Positions 8,001-20,836 of a stretch of 64,000 nucleotides of DNA are shown piece after piece. How positions within the stretch are numbered: position 1 is the stretch's first letter; each line of letters starts with the position of its first letter. The notes beneath the pieces are model-generated. The model did not search any database, was not told where the DNA came from, and saw nothing but the letters and a program-made list of their open reading frames with translations. This DNA comes from Lepidurus packardi. Lineage: Eukaryota; Arthropoda; Branchiopoda; Notostraca; Triopsidae. Location: assembly GCA_023053545.1 (NCBI GenBank), contig JAKZAN010000047.1, positions 434,001 to 498,000 of the forward strand. Direction: 5' to 3'. The translations under genes were made by a program, and so were the position numbers.

Positions 8001-10454
8001 AATTAAGGAATTAATTCAGTCCGTAAGGAATTAATTCAGTCCGTAAGGAATTAATTCAGTCCGTAAGGAATTAATTCAGTCAGTAAGGAATTAATTCAGT
8101 CCGTAAGGAATTAATAAAATCCGAAAGGAATTAATTCAGACCGTAAGGAATTAATTAAGTACGTAAGGAATTAATTAAGTCCGTAATGAATTAATTCAGT
8201 CCGTAATGAATTAATTCAGTCCGTATGAAATTAATTCAGTCCGTAAGGAATAACTTCAATACGTGAGGAAATAATTCAGTCCGTAATGGATTAATTAAGT
8301 GCGTAATGAATTAATTCAGTCCGGATGAAATTAATTCAGTCCGTAAGGAATTAATTAAGGAATTAATTCAGTCCGTAAGGAATTAATTCAGTCCGTAAGG
8401 AATTCATTCAGTCCGTAAGGAATTAATTCAGTCAGTAAGGAATTAATTCAGATCGTAAGGAATTAATTCAGTCCGTAAGGAATTAATAAAATCCGTACGG
8501 AATTAATTCAGACCGTAAGGAATTAATTAAGTACGTAAGGAATTAATTAATTCCGTAAGGAATTAATTCAGTCCGTAAGGAATTCATTCAGTCCGTAAGT
8601 AGTTAATTCAGTAAGAAAGGAATTCAATAAATCCTAAAGAATTAATTCAGTCCGTAAGGAACTAATTCAGTCCGTAAGGAATTAATTCAGTCCGTAAGGG
8701 ATTAATTCAGTCCGTAAGGAATTAATTCAGTTCGTAAGGAATTAATTCAGTCCGTAAGGAATTATTTCAGTCCGTAATTAATTCATTCATTCCTTACGGA
8801 ATTAATTAAGTCCATAATGAATTAATTCAGTCCGTAAGGAATTAATTAAATCCGTACGGAATTAATTCAGACCGTAAGGAATTAATTAAGTACGTAAGGA
8901 ATTAATTAAGTCCGTAAGGAATTAATTAAATCCGTAAAGAATTAATTCAGTCCGTAAGGAATTAATTAAGTCCGTAAGGTTTTAATTCAGTCCGTAAGGA
9001 ATTAATTCAGTCCGTAAGGAATTAATTCAGTCCGTAAGGAATAACTTCAATACGTAAGGAAATAATTTAGTCCGTAATGGATTAATTAAGTGCGTAATGA
9101 ATTAATTCAGTCCGGATGAAATTAATTCAGTCCGTAAGGAATTAATTAAGGGATTAAGGAATTAATTCAGTCCGTAAGGAATTAATTCAGTCCGTAAGGA
9201 ATTCATTCAGTCCGTAAGGAATTAATTAAGTCCGTAAGGAATTAATTCAGTTCGTAAGGAATTAATTCAGTCCGTAAGGAATTAATTAATTCCGTAAGGA
9301 ATTAATTCAGTCCGTAAGGAATTCATTCAGTCCGTAAGTAGTTAATTCAGTAAGAAAGGAATTCAATAAATCCTAAAGAATTAATTCAGTATGTAAGGAA
9401 CTAATTCAGTCCGTAAGGAATTAATTCAGTCCGTAAGGAATTAATTCAGTCCGTAAGGAATTAATTCAGTTCGTAAGGAATTAATTCAGTCCGTAAGGAA
9501 TTATTTCAGTCCGTAATTAATTCATTCATTCCTTACGGAATTAATTAAGTCCATAATGAATTAATTCAGTCCGTAAGGAATTAATTCAGTCCGTAAGGAA
9601 TTAATTAAATCCGTACGGAATTAATTCAGTCCGTAAGGAATTCATTCAGTCCGTAAGGAATAACTTCAATACGTAAGGAAATAATTTAGTCCGTAATGGA
9701 TTAATTAAGTGCGTAATGAATTAATTCAGTCCGGATGAAATTAATTCAGTCCGTAAGCAATTAATTAAGGAATTAATTAAGGAATTAAGGAATTAATTAA
9801 GGAATTAATTCAGTCCGTAAGGAATTAATTCAGTCCGTAAGGAATTAATTCAGTCCGTAAGGAATTAATTCAGTCAGTAAGGAATTAATTCAGTCCGTAA
9901 GGAATTAATAAAATCCGAACGGAATTAATTCAGACCGTAAGGAATTAATTAAGTACGTAAGGAATTAATTAAGTCCGTAATGAATTAATTCAGTCCGTAA
10001 TGAATTAATTCAGTCCGTATGAAATTAATTCAGTCCGTAAGGAATAACTTCAATACGTGAGGAAATAATTCAGTCCGTAATGGATTAATTAAGTGCGTAA
10101 TGAATTAATTCAGTCCGGATGAAATTAATTCAGTCCGTAAGGAATTAATTAAGGAATTAATTCAGTCCGTAAGGAATTAATTCAGTCCGTAAGGAATTCA
10201 TTCAGTCCGTAAGGAATTAATTCAGTCAGTAAGGAATTAATTCAGATCGTAAGGAATTAATTCAGTCCGTAAGGAATTAATTAAGGAATTAATTAAGGAA
10301 TTAAGGAATTAATTAAGGAATTAATTCAGTCCGTAAGGAATTAATTCAGTCCGTAAGGAATTAATTCAGTCCGTAAGGAATTAATTCAGTCCGTAAGGAA
10401 TTAATTCAGTCAGTAAGGAATTAATTCAGTCCGTAAGGAATTAATAAAATCCGA
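5091..10454. repeat. Array segment A: mosaic satellite with 59-bp marker cassettes and inverted monomers
   Basis: This segment mixes ordered variants. It contains six copies of a 59-bp cassette (CCGTAAGTAGTTAATTC, then AGTAAGAAAGG, then AATCCTAAAG) near 5,521, 5,901, 6,279, 7,399, 8,593 and 9,338. One of its three monomers is 19 bp, so each copy shifts the 20-bp phase by one base. It also has five inverted monomers (6,097, 6,476, 7,595, 8,790, 9,529). A block of at least 600 bp recurs at an offset of 1,794 (from about 7,867 and 9,661, diverging near 8,484 and 10,278). Confidence 0.85.
6761..6820. repeat. Run of the CpG-free monomer subfamily (three 20-bp copies)
   Basis: Three exact copies of TAAGGAATTAATTAAGGAAT stand in tandem. 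This type replaces the CAGTCCGT part of the canonical monomer with AAGGAATT and so lowers G+C to 20%, yet it keeps the 20-bp length as a 12-bp plus an 8-bp sub-unit. Other runs occur near 7,975, 23,051-23,130, 24,283-24,362, 27,761-27,840, 27,901-27,980, 30,251-30,330, 30,391-30,470 and 31,465-31,545. Confidence 0.85.
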
Positions 10455-11340
10455 ACGGAATTAATTCAGACCGTAAGGAATTAATTAAGTACGTAAGGAA
10501 TTAATTAAGTCCGTAATGAATTAATTCAGTCCGTAATGAATTAATTCAGTCCGTATGAAATTAATTCAGTCCGTAAGGAATAACTTCAATACGTGAGGAA
10601 ATAATTCAGTCCGTAATGGATTAATTAAGTGCGTAATGAATTAATTCAGTCCGGATGAAATTAATTCAGTCCGTAAGGAATTAATTAAGGAATTAATTCA
10701 GTCCGTAAGGAATTAATTCAGTCCGTAAGGAATTCATTCAGTCCGTAAGGAATTAATTCAGTCAGTAAGGAATTAATTCAGATCGTAAGGAATTAATTCA
10801 GTCCGTAAGGAATTAATTAAGGAATTAATTAAGGAATTAAGGAATTAATTAAGGAATTAATTCAGTCCGTAAGGAATTAATTCAGTCCGTAAGGAATTAA
10901 TTCAGTCCGTAAGGAATTAATTCAGTCAGTAAGGAATTAATTCAGTCCGTAAGGAATTAATAAAATCCGAACGGAATTAATTCAGACCGTAAGGAATTAA
11001 TTAAGTACGTAAGGAATTAATTAAGTCCGTAATGAATTAATTCAGTCCGTAATGAATTAATTCAGTCCGTATGAAATTAATTCAGTCCGTAAGGAATAAC
11101 TTCAATACGTGAGGAAATAATTCAGTCCGTAATGGATTAATTAAGTGCGTAATGAATTAATTCAGTCCGGATGAAATTAATTCAGTCCGTAAGGAATTAA
11201 TTAAGGAATTAATTCAGTCCGTAAGGAATTAATTCAGTCCGTAAGGAATTCATTCAGTCCGTAAGGAATTAATTCAGTCAGTAAGGAATTAATTCAGATC
11301 GTAAGGAATTAATTCAGTCCGTAAGGAATTAATAAAATCC
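9771..11340. repeat. Tandem higher-order units of about 0.52-0.54 kb
   Basis: The marker CCGAACGG lies at 9,915, 10,451 and 10,967, spacings of 536 and 516; the difference is one monomer. Each unit carries the same order of variants: a CpG-free run, a GTCAG variant, CCGAACGG, GACCG, GTACG, two AATGA monomers, TATGA, CTTCAATACGTGAGG, a GTGCG variant, CCGGATGA, and a 12-bp truncated unit. Confidence 0.8.
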
Positions 11341-14300
11341 GTACGGAATTAATTCAGACCGTAAGGAATTAATTAAGTACGTAAGGAATTAATTAATTCC
11401 GTAAGGAATTAATTCAGTCCGTAAGGAATTCATTCAGTCCGTAAGTAGTTAATTCTGTAAGAAAGGAATTCAATAAATCCTAAAGAATTAATTCAGTCCG
11501 TAAGGAACTAATTCAGTCCGTAAGGAATTAATTCAGTCCGTAAGGAATTAATTCAGTTCGTAAGGAATTAATTCAGTCCGTAAGGAATTATTTCAGTCCG
11601 TAATTAATTCATTCATTCCTTACGGAATTAATTAAGTCCATAATGAATTAATTCAGTCCGTAAGGAATTAATTAAATCCGTACGGAATTAATTCAGACCG
11701 TAAGGAATTAATTAAGTACGTAAGGAATTAATTAAGTCCGTAAGGAATTAATTAAATCCGTAAAGAATTAATTCAGTCCGTAAGGAATTAATTAAGTCCG
11801 TAAGGTTTTAATTCAGTCCGTAAGGAATTAATTCAGTCCGTAAGGAATTAATTCAGTCCGTAAGGAATAACTTCAATACGTAAGGAAATAATTTAGTCCG
11901 TAATGGATTAATTAAGTGCGTAATGAATTAATTCAGTCCGGATGAAATTAATTCAGTCCGTAAGGAATTAATTAAGGAATTAAGGAATTAATTCAGTCCG
12001 TAAGGAATTAATTCAGTCCGTAAGGAATTCATTCAGTCCGTAAGGAATTAATTAAGTCCGTAAGGAATTAATTCAGTTCGTAAGGAATTAATTCAGTCCG
12101 TAAGGAATTAATTAATTCCGTAAGGAATTAATTCAGTCCGTAAGGAATTCATTCAGTCCGTAAGTAGTTAATTCAGTAAGAAAGGAATTCAATAAATCCT
12201 AAAGAATTAATTCAGTATGTAAGGAACTAATTCAGTCCGTAAGGAATTAATTCAGTCCGTAAGGAATTAATTCAGTCCGTAAGGAATTAATTCAGTTCGT
12301 AAGGAATTAATTCAGTCCGTAAGGAATTATTTCAGTCCGTAATTAATTCATTCATTCCTTACGGAATTAATTAAGTCCATAATAAATTAATTCAGTCCGT
12401 AAGGAATTAATTCAGTCCGTAAGGAATTAATTAAATCCGTACGGAATTAATTCAGACCGTAAGGAATTAATTAAGTACGTAAGGAATTAATTAAGTCCGT
12501 AAGGAATTAATTAAGTCCGTAAGGAATTAATTCAGTCCGTAAGGAATTAATTAAGTCCGTAAGGTATTAATTCAGTCCGTAAGGAATTAATTCAGTTCGT
12601 AAGGAATTAATTCAGTCCGTAAGGAATTAATAAAATCCGTACGGAATTAATTCAGACCGTAAGGAATTAATTAAGTACGTAAGGAATTAATTAAGTCCGT
12701 AAGGAATTAATTCAGTCAGTAAGGAATTAATTCAGTCCGTAAGGAATTAATTCAGTCCGTAAGGAATTAATTCAGTCCGTAAGGATTTCATTCAGTCCGT
12801 AAGGTATTAATTCAGTCCGTAAGGAATTAATTCAGTCCGTAAGGAATTAATTCAGTCCGTAAGGAATTAATTCAGTCCGTAAGGAATTAATTCAGTCCGT
12901 AAGGAATTAATTCAGTCCGTAAGGAATAAGTTCAGTACGTAAGGAATTAATTCAGTCCGTAATCGATTAATTAAGTCCGTAATGAATTAATTCAGTCCGT
13001 ATGAAATTAATTCAGTCCGTAAGGAATTAATTAAGGAATTAATTCAGTCCGTAAGGAATTAATTCAGTCCGTAAGGAATTAATTCAGTCCGTAAGGAATT
13101 ATTTCAGTTCGTAAGGAATTAATTCAGTCCGTAAGGAATAACTTCAGTACATAAGGAAATAATTCAGTCCGTAATGGATTAATTAAGTCCGTAATGAATT
13201 AATTCAGTCCGTAAGGAATTAATAAAATCCGTACGGAATTAATTCAGACCGTAAGGAACTAATTCAGTCCGTAAGGAATTAATTCAGTCCGTAAGGATTT
13301 AATTCAGTCAGTAAGGAATTAATTCAGTCCGTAATTAATTAATTCAGTCCGTAAGGAATTCATTCAGTCCGTAAGGATTTAATTCAGTCAGTAAGGTATT
13401 AATTCAGTCCGTAAGGAATTAATTCAGTCCGTAAGGAATTAATTAAGGATTTAATTCAGTCCGTAAGGAATTAATTCAGTCCGTAAGGAATTAATTCAGT
13501 CCGTAAGGAATTATTTCAGTCTGTAATGGATTAATTAAGTCCGTAATGAATAAATTCAGTCCGTAAGGAATTAATAAAATCCGTACGGAATTAATTCAGT
13601 TCGTAAGGAATTTCTTCAGTCCGTAAGGAATTAATAAAATCCGTACGGAATTAATTCAGTTCGTAAGGAATTTATTCAGTCCGTAAGGAATTAATAAAAT
13701 CCGTACGGAATTAATTCAGACCGTAAGGAATTAATAAAGTACGTAAGGAATTAATTAAGTCCGAAAGGAATTAATTCAGTCCGTAAGGAATTAATTCAGT
13801 CTGTAAGGAATTAATTCAGTCCGTAAGGAATTAATTCAGTCAGTAAGGAATTAATTCAGTCCGTAAGGAATTAATTCAGTCCGTAAGGAATTAATTCAGT
13901 CCGTAAGGAATTAATTCAGTCCGTAAGGATTTAATTCAGTCCGTCAGGTATTAATTCAGTCCGTAAGGAATTAATTCAGTCCGTAAGGAATTAATTCAGT
14001 CCGTAAGGAATTAATTCAGTCCGTAAGGAATAAGTTCAGTACGTAAGGAATTAATTCAGTCCGTAATCGATTAATTAAGTCCGTAATGAATTAATTCAGT
14101 CCGTAAGGAATTTATTCAGTCCGTAAGGAATTAATAAAATCCGTACGGAATTAATTCAGTTCGTAAGGAATTTATTCAGTCCGTAAGGAATTAATAAAAT
14201 CCGTACGGAATTAATTCAGTCCGTAAGGAATTAATAAAATCCGTACGGAATTAATTCAGACCGTAAGGAATTAATAAAGTACGTAAGGAATTAATTAAGT

Positions 14301-15614
14301 CCGTAAGGAATTAATTCAGTCCGTAAGGAATTAATTCAGTCCGAAAGGAATTAATTCAGTCCGTAAGGAATTAATTCAGTCCGAAAGGAATTAATTCAGT
14401 CCGTAAGGAATTAATTCAGTCAGTAAGGATTTAATTCAGTCAGTAAGGAATTAATTCAGTCCGTAAGGAATTAATTCAGTCCGTAAGGAATTAATTCAGT
14501 CCGTAAGGATTTAATTCAGTCCGTAAGGTATTAATTCAGTCCGTAAGGAATTAATTCAGTCCGTAAGGAATTAATTCAGTCTGTAATGGATTAATTAAGT
14601 CCGTAATGAATAAATTCAGTCCGTAAGGAATTAATAAAATCCGTACGGAATTAATTCAGTTCGTAAGGAATTTATTCAGTCCGTAAGGAATTAATAAAAT
14701 CCGTACGGAATTAATTCAGTCCGTAAGGAATTAATAAAATCCGTACGGAATTAATTCAGACCGTAAGGAATTAATTAAGTACGTAAGGAATTAATTAAGT
14801 CCGTAAGGAATTAATTCAGTCCGTAAGGAATTAATTCAGTCCGTAAGGAATTAATTCAGTCTGTAATGGATTAATTAAGTCCGTAATCGATTAATTAAGT
14901 CCGTAATGAATTAATTCAGTCCGTATGAAATTAATTCAGTCCGTAAGGAATTAACTCAGTCCGTAAGGAATTAATTCAGTCCGTAAGGAATTATTTCAGT
15001 CCGTAATTAATTATTCAGTCCGTAAGGAATTAATTCAGTCCGTAAGGAATTAATTCAGTCTGTAATGGATTAATTAAGTCCGTAATCGATTAATTCAGTC
15101 CGTAAGGAATTAATTAAGGAATTAATTCAGTCCGTAAGGAATTAACTCAGTCCGTAATCGATTAATTAAGTCCGTAAGGAATTAATTCAGTCCGTATGAA
15201 ATTAATTCAGTCCGTAAGGAATTAATTCAGTCCGTAAGGAATTAATTCAGTCAGTAAGGAATTAATTCAGTCCGTAAGGAATTAATTCAGTCCGTAATCG
15301 ATTAATTAAGTCCGTAATGAATTAATTCAGTCCGTATGAAATTAATTCAGTCCGTAAGGAATTAACTCAGTCCGTAAGGAATTAATTCAGTCCGTAAGGA
15401 ATTATTTCAGTCCGTAATTAATTATTCAGTCCGTAGGGAATTATTTCAGTCCGTAATTAATTAATTCATTCCTTACGGAACTAATTAAGTCCATAAGGAA
15501 TTAATTCAGTCTTTAAGGAATTAATTCAGTCCGTAAAGAATTAATTCAGTCCGTAAGGAATTAATTCAGTTCGTAAGGAATTAATTCAGTCCGTAAGGAA
15601 TTAATAAAATCCGT
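10455..15614. repeat. Copy 1 of a 5,160-bp tandem duplication
   Basis: Compared by eye line by line, bases 10,455-15,676 match 15,615-20,836 at a constant offset of 5,160 (258 x 20). I saw a single mismatch: T at 13,109 against A at 18,269. The block includes its own sub-structure: three inverted monomers at 11,616, 12,355 and 15,469, and two 59-bp cassettes, one with the private change AATTCTGTAAG. Upstream of 10,455 the two sides differ at once (A at 10,454 against T at 15,614). Confidence 0.92.
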
Positions 15615-18600
15615 ACGGAATTAATTCAGACCGTAAGGAATTAATTAAGTACGTAAGGAATTAATTAAGTCCGTAATGAATTAATTCAGTCCGTAATGAA
15701 TTAATTCAGTCCGTATGAAATTAATTCAGTCCGTAAGGAATAACTTCAATACGTGAGGAAATAATTCAGTCCGTAATGGATTAATTAAGTGCGTAATGAA
15801 TTAATTCAGTCCGGATGAAATTAATTCAGTCCGTAAGGAATTAATTAAGGAATTAATTCAGTCCGTAAGGAATTAATTCAGTCCGTAAGGAATTCATTCA
15901 GTCCGTAAGGAATTAATTCAGTCAGTAAGGAATTAATTCAGATCGTAAGGAATTAATTCAGTCCGTAAGGAATTAATTAAGGAATTAATTAAGGAATTAA
16001 GGAATTAATTAAGGAATTAATTCAGTCCGTAAGGAATTAATTCAGTCCGTAAGGAATTAATTCAGTCCGTAAGGAATTAATTCAGTCAGTAAGGAATTAA
16101 TTCAGTCCGTAAGGAATTAATAAAATCCGAACGGAATTAATTCAGACCGTAAGGAATTAATTAAGTACGTAAGGAATTAATTAAGTCCGTAATGAATTAA
16201 TTCAGTCCGTAATGAATTAATTCAGTCCGTATGAAATTAATTCAGTCCGTAAGGAATAACTTCAATACGTGAGGAAATAATTCAGTCCGTAATGGATTAA
16301 TTAAGTGCGTAATGAATTAATTCAGTCCGGATGAAATTAATTCAGTCCGTAAGGAATTAATTAAGGAATTAATTCAGTCCGTAAGGAATTAATTCAGTCC
16401 GTAAGGAATTCATTCAGTCCGTAAGGAATTAATTCAGTCAGTAAGGAATTAATTCAGATCGTAAGGAATTAATTCAGTCCGTAAGGAATTAATAAAATCC
16501 GTACGGAATTAATTCAGACCGTAAGGAATTAATTAAGTACGTAAGGAATTAATTAATTCCGTAAGGAATTAATTCAGTCCGTAAGGAATTCATTCAGTCC
16601 GTAAGTAGTTAATTCTGTAAGAAAGGAATTCAATAAATCCTAAAGAATTAATTCAGTCCGTAAGGAACTAATTCAGTCCGTAAGGAATTAATTCAGTCCG
16701 TAAGGAATTAATTCAGTTCGTAAGGAATTAATTCAGTCCGTAAGGAATTATTTCAGTCCGTAATTAATTCATTCATTCCTTACGGAATTAATTAAGTCCA
16801 TAATGAATTAATTCAGTCCGTAAGGAATTAATTAAATCCGTACGGAATTAATTCAGACCGTAAGGAATTAATTAAGTACGTAAGGAATTAATTAAGTCCG
16901 TAAGGAATTAATTAAATCCGTAAAGAATTAATTCAGTCCGTAAGGAATTAATTAAGTCCGTAAGGTTTTAATTCAGTCCGTAAGGAATTAATTCAGTCCG
17001 TAAGGAATTAATTCAGTCCGTAAGGAATAACTTCAATACGTAAGGAAATAATTTAGTCCGTAATGGATTAATTAAGTGCGTAATGAATTAATTCAGTCCG
17101 GATGAAATTAATTCAGTCCGTAAGGAATTAATTAAGGAATTAAGGAATTAATTCAGTCCGTAAGGAATTAATTCAGTCCGTAAGGAATTCATTCAGTCCG
17201 TAAGGAATTAATTAAGTCCGTAAGGAATTAATTCAGTTCGTAAGGAATTAATTCAGTCCGTAAGGAATTAATTAATTCCGTAAGGAATTAATTCAGTCCG
17301 TAAGGAATTCATTCAGTCCGTAAGTAGTTAATTCAGTAAGAAAGGAATTCAATAAATCCTAAAGAATTAATTCAGTATGTAAGGAACTAATTCAGTCCGT
17401 AAGGAATTAATTCAGTCCGTAAGGAATTAATTCAGTCCGTAAGGAATTAATTCAGTTCGTAAGGAATTAATTCAGTCCGTAAGGAATTATTTCAGTCCGT
17501 AATTAATTCATTCATTCCTTACGGAATTAATTAAGTCCATAATAAATTAATTCAGTCCGTAAGGAATTAATTCAGTCCGTAAGGAATTAATTAAATCCGT
17601 ACGGAATTAATTCAGACCGTAAGGAATTAATTAAGTACGTAAGGAATTAATTAAGTCCGTAAGGAATTAATTAAGTCCGTAAGGAATTAATTCAGTCCGT
17701 AAGGAATTAATTAAGTCCGTAAGGTATTAATTCAGTCCGTAAGGAATTAATTCAGTTCGTAAGGAATTAATTCAGTCCGTAAGGAATTAATAAAATCCGT
17801 ACGGAATTAATTCAGACCGTAAGGAATTAATTAAGTACGTAAGGAATTAATTAAGTCCGTAAGGAATTAATTCAGTCAGTAAGGAATTAATTCAGTCCGT
17901 AAGGAATTAATTCAGTCCGTAAGGAATTAATTCAGTCCGTAAGGATTTCATTCAGTCCGTAAGGTATTAATTCAGTCCGTAAGGAATTAATTCAGTCCGT
18001 AAGGAATTAATTCAGTCCGTAAGGAATTAATTCAGTCCGTAAGGAATTAATTCAGTCCGTAAGGAATTAATTCAGTCCGTAAGGAATAAGTTCAGTACGT
18101 AAGGAATTAATTCAGTCCGTAATCGATTAATTAAGTCCGTAATGAATTAATTCAGTCCGTATGAAATTAATTCAGTCCGTAAGGAATTAATTAAGGAATT
18201 AATTCAGTCCGTAAGGAATTAATTCAGTCCGTAAGGAATTAATTCAGTCCGTAAGGAATTATTTCAGTACGTAAGGAATTAATTCAGTCCGTAAGGAATA
18301 ACTTCAGTACATAAGGAAATAATTCAGTCCGTAATGGATTAATTAAGTCCGTAATGAATTAATTCAGTCCGTAAGGAATTAATAAAATCCGTACGGAATT
18401 AATTCAGACCGTAAGGAACTAATTCAGTCCGTAAGGAATTAATTCAGTCCGTAAGGATTTAATTCAGTCAGTAAGGAATTAATTCAGTCCGTAATTAATT
18501 AATTCAGTCCGTAAGGAATTCATTCAGTCCGTAAGGATTTAATTCAGTCAGTAAGGTATTAATTCAGTCCGTAAGGAATTAATTCAGTCCGTAAGGAATT

Positions 18601-20836
18601 AATTAAGGATTTAATTCAGTCCGTAAGGAATTAATTCAGTCCGTAAGGAATTAATTCAGTCCGTAAGGAATTATTTCAGTCTGTAATGGATTAATTAAGT
18701 CCGTAATGAATAAATTCAGTCCGTAAGGAATTAATAAAATCCGTACGGAATTAATTCAGTTCGTAAGGAATTTCTTCAGTCCGTAAGGAATTAATAAAAT
18801 CCGTACGGAATTAATTCAGTTCGTAAGGAATTTATTCAGTCCGTAAGGAATTAATAAAATCCGTACGGAATTAATTCAGACCGTAAGGAATTAATAAAGT
18901 ACGTAAGGAATTAATTAAGTCCGAAAGGAATTAATTCAGTCCGTAAGGAATTAATTCAGTCTGTAAGGAATTAATTCAGTCCGTAAGGAATTAATTCAGT
19001 CAGTAAGGAATTAATTCAGTCCGTAAGGAATTAATTCAGTCCGTAAGGAATTAATTCAGTCCGTAAGGAATTAATTCAGTCCGTAAGGATTTAATTCAGT
19101 CCGTCAGGTATTAATTCAGTCCGTAAGGAATTAATTCAGTCCGTAAGGAATTAATTCAGTCCGTAAGGAATTAATTCAGTCCGTAAGGAATAAGTTCAGT
19201 ACGTAAGGAATTAATTCAGTCCGTAATCGATTAATTAAGTCCGTAATGAATTAATTCAGTCCGTAAGGAATTTATTCAGTCCGTAAGGAATTAATAAAAT
19301 CCGTACGGAATTAATTCAGTTCGTAAGGAATTTATTCAGTCCGTAAGGAATTAATAAAATCCGTACGGAATTAATTCAGTCCGTAAGGAATTAATAAAAT
19401 CCGTACGGAATTAATTCAGACCGTAAGGAATTAATAAAGTACGTAAGGAATTAATTAAGTCCGTAAGGAATTAATTCAGTCCGTAAGGAATTAATTCAGT
19501 CCGAAAGGAATTAATTCAGTCCGTAAGGAATTAATTCAGTCCGAAAGGAATTAATTCAGTCCGTAAGGAATTAATTCAGTCAGTAAGGATTTAATTCAGT
19601 CAGTAAGGAATTAATTCAGTCCGTAAGGAATTAATTCAGTCCGTAAGGAATTAATTCAGTCCGTAAGGATTTAATTCAGTCCGTAAGGTATTAATTCAGT
19701 CCGTAAGGAATTAATTCAGTCCGTAAGGAATTAATTCAGTCTGTAATGGATTAATTAAGTCCGTAATGAATAAATTCAGTCCGTAAGGAATTAATAAAAT
19801 CCGTACGGAATTAATTCAGTTCGTAAGGAATTTATTCAGTCCGTAAGGAATTAATAAAATCCGTACGGAATTAATTCAGTCCGTAAGGAATTAATAAAAT
19901 CCGTACGGAATTAATTCAGACCGTAAGGAATTAATTAAGTACGTAAGGAATTAATTAAGTCCGTAAGGAATTAATTCAGTCCGTAAGGAATTAATTCAGT
20001 CCGTAAGGAATTAATTCAGTCTGTAATGGATTAATTAAGTCCGTAATCGATTAATTAAGTCCGTAATGAATTAATTCAGTCCGTATGAAATTAATTCAGT
20101 CCGTAAGGAATTAACTCAGTCCGTAAGGAATTAATTCAGTCCGTAAGGAATTATTTCAGTCCGTAATTAATTATTCAGTCCGTAAGGAATTAATTCAGTC
20201 CGTAAGGAATTAATTCAGTCTGTAATGGATTAATTAAGTCCGTAATCGATTAATTCAGTCCGTAAGGAATTAATTAAGGAATTAATTCAGTCCGTAAGGA
20301 ATTAACTCAGTCCGTAATCGATTAATTAAGTCCGTAAGGAATTAATTCAGTCCGTATGAAATTAATTCAGTCCGTAAGGAATTAATTCAGTCCGTAAGGA
20401 ATTAATTCAGTCAGTAAGGAATTAATTCAGTCCGTAAGGAATTAATTCAGTCCGTAATCGATTAATTAAGTCCGTAATGAATTAATTCAGTCCGTATGAA
20501 ATTAATTCAGTCCGTAAGGAATTAACTCAGTCCGTAAGGAATTAATTCAGTCCGTAAGGAATTATTTCAGTCCGTAATTAATTATTCAGTCCGTAGGGAA
20601 TTATTTCAGTCCGTAATTAATTAATTCATTCCTTACGGAACTAATTAAGTCCATAAGGAATTAATTCAGTCTTTAAGGAATTAATTCAGTCCGTAAAGAA
20701 TTAATTCAGTCCGTAAGGAATTAATTCAGTTCGTAAGGAATTAATTCAGTCCGTAAGGAATTAATAAAATCCGTACGGAATTAATTCAGACCGTAAGGAA
20801 TTAATTAAGTACGTAAGGAATTAATTAAGTCCGTAA
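15615..20836. repeat. Copy 2 of the 5,160-bp tandem duplication
   Basis: This is the second copy, including the private marker AATTCTGTAAG near 16,610 and inverted monomers at 16,776, 17,515 and 20,629. Homology to copy 1 stops at 20,837 (G, against T at 15,677). The last 62 bases repeat the start of this copy and the overrun of copy 1, as expected of unequal exchange between aligned monomers. Confidence 0.92.
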
